Shown here in pieces: positions 57,768 through 64,000 of a stretch of DNA of 64,000 bases. Origin of the DNA: Cohaesibacter intestini (lineage in GTDB: Bacteria > Pseudomonadota > Alphaproteobacteria > Rhizobiales > Cohaesibacteraceae); assembly GCF_003324485.1 (NCBI RefSeq), contig NZ_QODK01000002.1, positions 310,001-374,000 of the forward strand, in the 5' to 3' direction. Made by a program: the position numbers and the translations under genes. Every line of letters begins with the position of its first letter. The first letter of the stretch is position 1. The notes beneath the pieces are model-generated. The model saw only the letters and a program-made list of their open reading frames with translations, had not been told where the DNA came from and searched no databases.

Positions 57768-58388
57768 ATGAGCATTGAAACCTGGCTGCTGTTTGTCGCC
57801 CTGTCTGTCCTGCCTGCTTTCAGCCCCGGTCCGAGCCTGCTGCTGACCCTGTCCAACGCCTTACGTTTTGGTGGAGTTTTGCCAATCTGGTCGGCTACGG
57901 GCAACACAATCGGCATGGCCATCATCGGTCTTGGCGTGACCTTCGGCCTCGGCGCCCTGATGGCCACTTCTAGCACCGCGTTTCTGGTATTGAAAATCAT
58001 CGGCGGCTGCTATCTGGTCTGGCTCGGCATCAAGACCTGGCGCGACAAGTCCTCTTTCGAAATGACCTCGGAAATGGTCAAGCTTCCCAGCCGGCGCGGA
58101 ATCTTTTTGACCGCTCTTGGCGTGGCGGTGACCAATCCAAAAGCCATAGCCGTACAATTGGCGATCATCCCGCCTTTCCTGTCTGATCCCACCACCCTGC
58201 ATCGCGATGGCGCAATCATGGCCGTGACCTATGCCCTAATGTGCCTGATGAGCCATCTCAGCGTCGTCATGCTCTCCAGCCGCTTACGTGGTTTCTTCTC
58301 CAATGCCAAGCGCATGCGCTATCTGCGCCGCGGCATCGGCGCCACCTTCATGAGCTTTGGTGCAGCTTTGGCCGCAGCCAGCCGCTAA
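57768..58388 (+). CDS. LysE/RhtB-family amino-acid exporter 2
   Basis: The 206-aa inner-membrane protein starts WLLFVALSVLPAFSPGPSLLL, which includes the family PGP motif. About six hydrophobic segments follow, with GVAVTNPKAIAVQL carrying the conserved NPK. The substrate is not predictable; family members export amino acids. It is a different paralogue from the one at 32394. The ATG at 57768 follows a weak GAG ribosome site. The stop is 6 bp from the convergent GFA-like stop. Confidence 0.9.
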   Translation: MSIETWLLFVALSVLPAFSPGPSLLLTLSNALRFGGVLPIWSATGNTIGMAIIGLGVTFGLGALMATSSTAFLVLKIIGGCYLVWLGIKTWRDKSSFEMTSEMVKLPSRRGIFLTALGVAVTNPKAIAVQLAIIPPFLSDPTTLHRDGAIMAVTYALMCLMSHLSVVMLSSRLRGFFSNAKRMRYLRRGIGATFMSFGAALAAASR

Positions 58389-58394
58389 GGCCGC

Positions 58395-58778
58395 CTAGTA
58401 TTTCTGGATTTGCGGCGCATCATCATCGATTGTGTAATAATCTCCCTTGTCCTTGACGAAGATATGCTTGCCAATCTCTAGGCCAGTCGGCGCGTCAAGG
58501 CAGCCAGCGGCGATTCCAATGCCCTCTTCATCATTCATCCGATAAAACAGGCTTGAGCCGCAGAACCGGCAAAAACCACGCTTGGCGAAATCAGAGGACT
58601 CATACCAGGTCAGCCCTTCTTCTTCGATGAACGTGACCTGATCAAACGGTGCATGGGTGGCCGCCCAAATATGGCCGCTCGACCGTCTGCACATCGTGCA
58701 ATGGCACACATTGAGTTCTTTACGCACCGTTTCGACCTCAAACCGCACCTTGCCGCAATTGCATCTTCCTGTATTCAT
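58395..58778 (-). CDS. GFA-family zinc protein (glutathione-dependent formaldehyde-activating-like)
   Basis: The 127-aa protein has the GFA zinc-site pattern: C6-x-C8 in RCNCGK, C25-H-C27-x-x-C30 in VCHCTMC, and C70-x-x-C73 in FCRFCGS. Those cysteines bind the structural and catalytic zincs. Gfa adds formaldehyde to glutathione in one characterised member, but most family proteins have unknown substrates. I therefore give no gene symbol. It converges on lysE-like gene 2. Confidence 0.88.
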   Translation of the reverse strand: MNTGRCNCGKVRFEVETVRKELNVCHCTMCRRSSGHIWAATHAPFDQVTFIEEEGLTWYESSDFAKRGFCRFCGSSLFYRMNDEEGIGIAAGCLDAPTGLEIGKHIFVKDKGDYYTIDDDAPQIQKY

Positions 58779-58855
58779 TTTGCCCCCCGTCTCGGCTTTT
58801 CAGTATGAATCCTTAAAGCATACTGGCTGCTCACGATTAGCCAAGCACCAACCAA

Positions 58856-58890
58856 CAAAAAAAGCCGCCTGCATCACGCAGACGGCCTTT
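58856..58890 (-). terminator. Rho-independent terminator of ndk
   Basis: On the minus strand GCCGTCTGC and GCAGGCGGC pair (one wobble) around GTGAT, followed by TTTTTTT, 23 nt after the ndk stop. Confidence 0.87.
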
Positions 58891-58913
58891 CAAAAGATCA
58901 ATCGGAAATCCGA

Positions 58914-59336
58914 TTAGCCAACGAGTTCGTCGTCGGAGAAGAAGAATTTGATTTCTTCTGCAGCGGTTTCTGGAGCGTCAGAACCGTGAACGGAATTTTC
59001 GCCGATGGACAGAGCGAATTCCTTGCGGATGGTGCCTTCAGCAGCTTCTGCTGGGTTGGTCGCGCCCATGACTTCGCGGTTTTTCGCGATGGCATTTTCG
59101 CCTTCCAGAACCTGAACAACAACAGGCTCGGACATCATGAACTCAACCAGCTCACCAAAGAAAGGGCGCTCTTTGTGAACAGCGTAGAAGCCTTCGGCCT
59201 GTTCCTGAGACATGCGGATGCGCTTGGAAGCAACGATGCGCAGGCCAGCTTCTTCAAACTTGGCGATGATTTTACCGGTCAGGTTACGCTTGGTTGCATC
59301 CGGCTTGATGATGGAAAAAGTGCGTTCAATAGCCAT
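58914..59336 (-). CDS. ndk: Nucleoside diphosphate kinase
   Basis: Ndk (140 aa, standard length) moves gamma-phosphate among nucleoside di- and triphosphates through a phosphohistidine. The catalytic H117 is in [11 protein letters not shown]. Other hallmarks are [29 protein letters not shown] and [15 protein letters not shown]. It keeps dNTP pools balanced downstream of ribonucleotide reductase. A terminator follows; the gene is monocistronic by appearance. Confidence 0.97.
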   Translation of the reverse strand: MAIERTFSIIKPDATKRNLTGKIIAKFEEAGLRIVASKRIRMSQEQAEGFYAVHKERPFFGELVEFMMSEPVVVQVLEGENAIAKNREVMGATNPAEAAEGTIRKEFALSIGENSVHGSDAPETAAEEIKFFFSDDELVG

Positions 59337-59562
59337 CGAAAGAATCCTCGTGAGATATCAGATATGCGAAAGGCCCCATCACAAGAACAGAATTCCATAG
59401 AGATTTCTGCCTATTTTGCGGGCCGAATTTGGCCGCTATATAGCCGCCTGAGCATCGGCCTGCAAGCCCCTTTCCCATTTCAGCCCGGTCGCCCGCCACT
59501 CCTCAACGGATTTATGCCATATAGTCGAGGCCTTCGCGCCTTTCGCAGCATTTCGTCGCATC

Positions 59563-60252
59563 TCACGTGAATTTTGCCTTTCGACCCAGACCGTCATAAA
59601 GATCAAGGCAACGCTCGAACCATTGAGCCACCGGGTCGTCCGCTTCAAGGAAGGCAAAGTCCGAGACCATCCGCCCCCACTGGAACGAGCCAAAGACACA
59701 ATAATCCGCATAGATCGGACTGTCACCACCGATGAAATCCTGTTTGCGAACGGTCAGTCGCAAAGGCAACAGGCTGTCGCGAAAACGCTGGATGGCATCT
59801 TCCGTGCGATCCACCACTTCATGCAACTGTTTGCCAAAGCGTTTTTCTCGGCTCTGTCGGAAATAGGCTTTGTCCGCTTCGTTCAACCCGTCATAGATAT
59901 CGAGCAAGGTGAATCGGGCAATCTGGGCATCCACTGTCGCATTGGTCCACCAATGCATGAACTGCGCTGTTCGAATGCCGCCTTCACCACGAAACAGACT
60001 GGGAGCATCTGGATAGGCCTTTTCCAGATACACGGCGATCTCGAAGGATTCCCGCACCACACTGTCTTCATCCACCAATACCGGCAGGGTTGTTTGCCCG
60101 CCCCCTTCGATGGTTCCGATTTCAGTAAAGAGGGTTGGCACCGTCTCACATTCCAATTGCTTGTGCGCCAGCGCCATCTTTGTGCGCCAGCAAGCGGGCG
60201 AAAACCGAAACGCCCGGTCCGCGCCGCACAGGTCATAAAGTTTGATGGTCAT
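59563..60252 (-). CDS. Glutathione S-transferase family protein
   Basis: The 229-aa protein has an N-terminal thioredoxin-like GST domain (LYDLCGADRAFRFSPACWRTK, then TTLPVLVDEDSVVRESFEIA with the cis-proline and the glutamate-serine glutathione-binding pair). An all-helical C-terminal domain follows. The SPACWR arrangement resembles GSTs related to beta-etherases, where the conserved serine replaces tyrosine. The substrate is unknown. It is divergent from the ABC-F gene. Confidence 0.88.
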   Translation of the reverse strand: MTIKLYDLCGADRAFRFSPACWRTKMALAHKQLECETVPTLFTEIGTIEGGGQTTLPVLVDEDSVVRESFEIAVYLEKAYPDAPSLFRGEGGIRTAQFMHWWTNATVDAQIARFTLLDIYDGLNEADKAYFRQSREKRFGKQLHEVVDRTEDAIQRFRDSLLPLRLTVRKQDFIGGDSPIYADYCVFGSFQWGRMVSDFAFLEADDPVAQWFERCLDLYDGLGRKAKFT

Positions 60253-60488
60253 GCTCTTGTCTCCAGACGTCTGACCCCGATGGCTGGTTCGAGCATCGGG
60301 GCCTTATTGGCCTCAGAGTTTGCAACGCGCCATGGCCGATGACCAGTAATTTTCCGGTAAGTGGACATTTTCCCACTCACGTCCGTGTGTTTTCCTCACC
60401 ACGTCCCGCACAAATGTTCCGGGATAAAAGCCACCACCCCAGTTGTGCGATTGCCAAGGGGCGGGAAATGGGGCACAAGGCAGGAATT

Positions 60489-62369
60489 ATGCTTCATATC
60501 AATAATCTCACTTTCCGCATCGCTGGCCGCACTCTGTTTGAGGAAGCCACCCTCGTCATCCCCGAAGGCGCAAAAGTCGGCCTCGTCGGGCGCAATGGCA
60601 CGGGCAAAACAACCCTGTTCAAAATTCTCGTTGGCGAACTCAGTCCCGAAAGCGGCACGGCCTCGATCCGCAGGGGTGCCCGCGTCGGACAGGTGGCACA
60701 GGAAGCCCCTGCCAGCGACGAGACACTGCTGTCGTTCGTCCTTAAGGCAGACAAGGAACGCACCGCGCTGTTGGCGGAAAGTGAGACGGCCACCGACCCG
60801 GACCGCATTGCGGAAATCCAGTTGCGACTTGCCGACATTCACGCCCATTCGGCCGAAGCGCGCGCGGCCACCATTCTCCACGGTCTGGGCTTTGATGCAG
60901 AGGCACAGGCCCGCCCGACCAAGGATTTTTCCGGCGGTTGGCGGATGCGCGTGGCGCTCGCCGCCATTCTCTTCTCCGAGCCAGACCTGTTGCTGCTCGA
61001 TGAGCCGACCAACTATCTCGATCTGGAAGGCACCCTCTGGCTTGAGGCCTATATCGCACGCTATCCCTATACCGTGATGATCATCAGCCACGACCGAGAC
61101 CTGCTCAACAAGGCGGTGGATCACATCGCCCATCTTGATCAGCTCAAGCTCACCGCCTATCGCGGCGGCTATGATCGCTTTGAACGCACCCGCCGCGAAA
61201 AGCTTGAATTGCAGCAGAAAATGCGCACCAAGCAGCTGGAACAACGGGCGCATATGGAAAAGTTTGTCGAGCGCTTCCGCTACAAGGCCACCAAGGCCAA
61301 GCAGGCCCAGAGTCGCCTGAAGGCCTTGGAGAAAATGGCTCCGATTGCCGCCGTTATGGAAGACCACATCCACCCCATCACCTTCCCCAACCCGCAAAAG
61401 ACCATGGCTCCGCCGATCATCCGGATGGAAAAGGCCTCAGTGGGTTATGAGCCAGGCAAGCCGGTTCTGCGCAATCTCAGCCTACGCATTGACCCGGACG
61501 ATCGCCTCGCCCTGTTGGGTGCCAACGGCAACGGCAAATCAACCTTTGCAAAGCTGATTTCCGACCGTCTGCAAATCGATGCTGGCGATATTTTCCGCGC
61601 CAACAAGCTCGACATTGCCTTCTTCGCCCAGCACCAGCTGGACGAATTGCGCCCCAATAACAGCGCCTATGATCACGTCCAGCCGCTGATGCCCGACGCA
61701 CCAGAAGCAAAGGTTCGGGCGCGGGTGGCCAATATGGGTCTTGGCATCGAGAAAATGGACCTGCCGGCCAAAAGCCTGTCAGGGGGTGAAAAAGCCCGTC
61801 TGCTGCTGGGTCTGGCCACCTTCCACGGCCCTCACCTGCTCATCCTCGATGAGCCGACCAACCATCTGGACATCGACAGCCGCGAAGCGTTGGTCCACGC
61901 GATCAATGATTATGAAGGGGCAGTGTTGCTCATTTCCCATGACCGCCATCTGATCGAGGCCTGTGTCGACCGTCTGTGGCTGGTCCATGACGGCACTTGC
62001 AAGCCCTATGATGGGGATCTGGAGGATTATCGCCGCCTGCTGCTTGCCACCCGCAACAATCCCGACAGCACGGAAAAAGCCAAAAGCGCCAGTGGCGAGA
62101 GCAATCAAGCCATCGAAAAACGCCGCTCTGCAGCAGAAAAGCGCAAGGAACAAGCCCCTCTGCGCCGCAAAATTCAGGCAGCCGAGCGCGACATGGACAA
62201 GATCCGCGACCGCATGGCCAAGATCGACGACATGCTCGCCGACCCGGACCTGTTTGCCAAATTCCCCGAAAAAGGCGCGAAATTGTCAAAAGACCGCTCT
62301 GATCTGTCAGACCTGCTCGAAAAGATCGAGGAGAAATGGCTGGAAATGAGCGAAGAAATCGAGGACTAG
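60489..62369 (+). CDS. ABC-F family ATPase (YheS/Uup type)
   Basis: The 626-aa cytoplasmic protein has two ABC domains joined by a linker, and no membrane segment. Domain 1 has Walker A GRNGTGKTT, signature FSGGWRMR and Walker B LLLLDEPTNYLD. Domain 2 has GANGNGKST, LSGGEKAR and LLILDEPTNHLD. A C-terminal coiled coil (about 545-620) follows. ABC-F proteins act on ribosomes. Residue length fits YheS-like members, but a resistance function cannot be excluded. I chose the ATG at 60489 (CAGGAATT upstream); an ATG at 60468 is in frame. Confidence 0.92.
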   Translation: MLHINNLTFRIAGRTLFEEATLVIPEGAKVGLVGRNGTGKTTLFKILVGELSPESGTASIRRGARVGQVAQEAPASDETLLSFVLKADKERTALLAESETATDPDRIAEIQLRLADIHAHSAEARAATILHGLGFDAEAQARPTKDFSGGWRMRVALAAILFSEPDLLLLDEPTNYLDLEGTLWLEAYIARYPYTVMIISHDRDLLNKAVDHIAHLDQLKLTAYRGGYDRFERTRREKLELQQKMRTKQLEQRAHMEKFVERFRYKATKAKQAQSRLKALEKMAPIAAVMEDHIHPITFPNPQKTMAPPIIRMEKASVGYEPGKPVLRNLSLRIDPDDRLALLGANGNGKSTFAKLISDRLQIDAGDIFRANKLDIAFFAQHQLDELRPNNSAYDHVQPLMPDAPEAKVRARVANMGLGIEKMDLPAKSLSGGEKARLLLGLATFHGPHLLILDEPTNHLDIDSREALVHAINDYEGAVLLISHDRHLIEACVDRLWLVHDGTCKPYDGDLEDYRRLLLATRNNPDSTEKAKSASGESNQAIEKRRSAAEKRKEQAPLRRKIQAAERDMDKIRDRMAKIDDMLADPDLFAKFPEKGAKLSKDRSDLSDLLEKIEEKWLEMSEEIED

Positions 62370-62372
62370 ACC

Positions 62373-62786
62373 ATGCCCCAGTCCATGTCGCTGGTCGCCA
62401 TAGTTGTGCGCGATTATGACGAAGCCATTGGCTTTTATGTCAACACGCTGGGCTTTGAGCTGATCGAAGACACTTATCAGCCAGAGCAGGACAAACGCTG
62501 GGTCACCGTCCGGCCCAAAGGCGGCGGGGATTTTGCTCTTTTGCTGGCCCGCGCCTCGAATGACCATCAAAGCCAGTATATTGGCGATCAGGCCGGCGGT
62601 CGGGTGTTTCTGTTCCTTGAAACAGACGATTTCTGGCGCGATTACAAGCTCTATCAGGATCGCGGTGTCACTTTTGTCCGCGAGCCACTAAAGGCCGACT
62701 ATGGCACGGTGGCGGTCTTTGAAGATCTCTATGGCAACCGGTGGGATCTGGTCCAGTATGACCAGTCCCCACTCAAACAGCTTTAG
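62373..62786 (+). CDS. VOC-superfamily protein (glyoxalase/bleomycin-resistance fold)
   Basis: The 137-aa protein has the paired beta-alpha-beta pattern of the VOC fold. It begins SLVAIVVRDYDEAIGFYVNTLGFELIED and ends with FEDLYGNRWDLVQY, where the last glutamate of the metal site is replaced by aspartate. The chemistry cannot be predicted. It starts 3 nt after the ABC-F stop, so the two are probably co-transcribed. Confidence 0.88.
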   Translation: MPQSMSLVAIVVRDYDEAIGFYVNTLGFELIEDTYQPEQDKRWVTVRPKGGGDFALLLARASNDHQSQYIGDQAGGRVFLFLETDDFWRDYKLYQDRGVTFVREPLKADYGTVAVFEDLYGNRWDLVQYDQSPLKQL

Positions 62787-62810
62787 TCTACAAGGCAGAT
62801 AGGCCCAGCA

Positions 62811-63512
62811 TTAGAAGGTGCGCGCCCACTGAAAACAGCTGGCGACGGTCCCCCCCTGGTAGCGTTCAATCCGAACCTTGTTGTTGTTGCTATATTTGCC
62901 GCAAAAGATGCTGAACTTGCCGTTTTTCTGATAGCGAATATAGAAAGGGCCGTCCTTCATGTTGTTGCGCCAATAGCCGCGCAACAGATTGCCCTTGCTG
63001 TCGCGATAGCTGCCTTGCCCATTGCGCTTCCCATTGCGCCAATCCCCTACATAGGACGCGCCATTGGCATAAATCATCTTGCCTTCGCCATGCACCTTGC
63101 CCTTGAGCCACTGGCCGCGATAACGCCCGCCTTTGGCGAAGGTCATCGTGCCTTGTCCCTGCCTGACACTGCGCACCATGTTGCCTTCATAGACATTGCC
63201 ATTGGCATATTGGCAGACGCCGTAGCTGGAAATCTTGCCCTTGGAAAACTCACCGCGGCAGCGCGTGCCAGACTGGTAGGTATAGACGCCATGACCCGCC
63301 ATGCGCCCACGGGCGAAGGTGCCCTTGTAACTGGCTCCTGAATTGAAACGGAAAATTCCCTGTCCGTGCGGCTGCTTCTTGTTGTTTTTGCCTCTGATAT
63401 ACTGCCCCTCATAGACACCATCCTTATATTGAATGGTCACGGCAGTGGCTTCGAATGTCGTGAAAGCCAAAACCGACAATGCAAGCGCAGAAACGCGCAC
63501 CAATCCAGCCAT
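62811..63512 (-). CDS. Exported MORN-repeat protein
   Basis: The 233-aa product has a signal peptide (RVSALALSVLAFTTFEATA), then about seven MORN repeats of the form YxGxxxxGxxxGxGxxxxxxG. Examples are YKGTFARGRMAGHGVYTY and YRGQWLKGKVHGEGKMIYAN. MORN arrays form an elongated beta-hairpin sheet and are often used for lipid or protein binding. Its partner is unknown. I chose the ATG at 63512, with GGGGGA upstream. It is downstream of holC on the same strand by 150 bp. Confidence 0.85.
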   Translation of the reverse strand: MAGLVRVSALALSVLAFTTFEATAVTIQYKDGVYEGQYIRGKNNKKQPHGQGIFRFNSGASYKGTFARGRMAGHGVYTYQSGTRCRGEFSKGKISSYGVCQYANGNVYEGNMVRSVRQGQGTMTFAKGGRYRGQWLKGKVHGEGKMIYANGASYVGDWRNGKRNGQGSYRDSKGNLLRGYWRNNMKDGPFYIRYQKNGKFSIFCGKYSNNNKVRIERYQGGTVASCFQWARTF

Positions 63513-63662
63513 AGTAAGTCCCCCGGAAATCTTGGATTCGGGGCAAGTCTGCACAATTCGTCACAGGTGGACAATTCGGCCAGATGTAGCAGTTTGAACA
63601 AAGAGATAGGATAGATTGTCGCAGGTCCGCAAACCGAAAAGCAGCATTGGCAAACTGAGTGG

Positions 63663-64000
63663 TCAGGCCTTTTTTTGCCAACCGCCGCGTTCGCTCTGCT
63701 GCCAATAGGTCACAGGGAAGCCCGCCTCCTTGAGCGCTCGCCAGCTTTGCCGCGCGGCTTGCAGAGCCTCCTGATCATTGCCGTCAAACATCAGAATTGC
63801 CCGTTCCAACCCCTCAAGCAGGGTCAGATCGCTTTCCGGCTTTGCCCCATCAACGAAAAACCGCACCGCCGCTCCATTTTCGGCATTGATCCCCTCAGAA
63901 GCGATCAGCACCGGCTGTCGACCGGCATGCGCCATGCTGGCCATGCCATGGGCAAGAAAACTGTCTTCCCGCCATGTCCAGAGATGATTGTCAAGCGCGG
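63663..64000 (-). CDS. holC: DNA polymerase III chi subunit, N-terminus cut by window edge
   Basis: The C-terminal 112 codons are visible; the gene begins beyond the right edge. In the cut part the frame reads DNHLWTWREDSFLAHG, the conserved LWTxxxxSFLPHG-type block of HolC. It continues through RQPVLIASE and AILMFDGNDQEALQAARQSW. Chi connects the clamp loader to single-stranded DNA-binding protein at the replication fork. A methionine at 63944 is internal, not the start. Next to ndk and an ABC-F gene is a common alphaproteobacterial setting. Confidence 0.9.
   Translation of the reverse strand, partial: ALDNHLWTWREDSFLAHGMASMAHAGRQPVLIASEGINAENGAAVRFFVDGAKPESDLTLLEGLERAILMFDGNDQEALQAARQSWRALKEAGFPVTYWQQSERGGWQKKA

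Noticed and set aside
1-64000. CRISPR arrays, tRNA or rRNA genes, insertion sequences, prophage or defence islands
   Set aside because: No regularly spaced repeats, cloverleaf-like segments, transposases, integrases or phage genes were seen. The window looks like ordinary core genome.

Overview
This window reads as a chromosomal core segment of an alphaproteobacterium, probably of the order Hyphomicrobiales (a Cohaesibacter-like marine lineage would fit, but the sequence alone cannot fix the genus). The grounds are gene order and family choice: tyrS next to an AsmA-like giant and a Bcp peroxiredoxin, the series DsbA-like / aroQ / accB / accC / aat / DUF2155 / NDUFA12, the series aspS / rnd / ppx / ppk / hda / permease / phosphatidyltransferase / purM / purN, an RNase E whose S1 domain is split by a long acidic insertion, and a B12-dependent ribonucleotide reductase. 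Gene density is high, intergenic gaps are short and many ends carry rho-independent terminators. I saw no tRNA, rRNA, insertion sequence, prophage, integron or CRISPR array.

Layout. 1-10.5 kb: a truncated secreted protein, anmK (cell-wall recycling), tyrS, an AsmA-like membrane protein, a peroxiredoxin, an M23 peptidase, and prfB, which has the classical programmed +1 frameshift. 10.5-15 kb: wall synthesis and remodelling (PBP1A and an AmiC-type amidase). 15-22 kb: rne behind a 756-nt gap, an aminotransferase, an M48/TPR periplasmic protease and a DsbA-family oxidoreductase. 22.5-27 kb: aroQ-accB-accC, aat, a DUF2155 protein and an NDUFA12 complex I accessory subunit. 27-33 kb: a stand-alone receiver protein and nrdJ, preceded by NrdR-box-like repeats, then a LysE/RhtB exporter. 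33-41 kb: a small secreted protein, AMP nucleosidase, malic enzyme, and two adjacent CSS-EAL c-di-GMP phosphodiesterases. 41-47 kb: a 708-residue exported protein of unknown function, aspS and rnd. 47.5-57 kb: an unknown gene, ppx and ppk (polyphosphate turnover), the replication regulator hda, a permease, a CDP-alcohol phosphatidyltransferase, and divergent purM-purN. 57-64 kb: a small cysteine-containing exported protein, a second LysE exporter, a GFA-like zinc protein, ndk, a GST, an ABC-F ATPase, a VOC protein, a MORN-repeat exported protein and the C-terminal part of holC.

Themes are envelope growth and quality control, nucleotide and DNA metabolism (nrdJ, ndk, amn, purM, purN, hda, holC), translation and RNA decay (tyrS, aspS, prfB, rne, rnd) and second-messenger or energy metabolites (c-di-GMP, polyphosphate, AMP). 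I did not find a clear new defence or biosynthetic system. The best leads are the paired redox-type CSS-EAL phosphodiesterases, the unknown gene after ppk-ppx, the large unrecognised exported protein, the split S1 domain and long leader of rne, and the nrdJ operator region.
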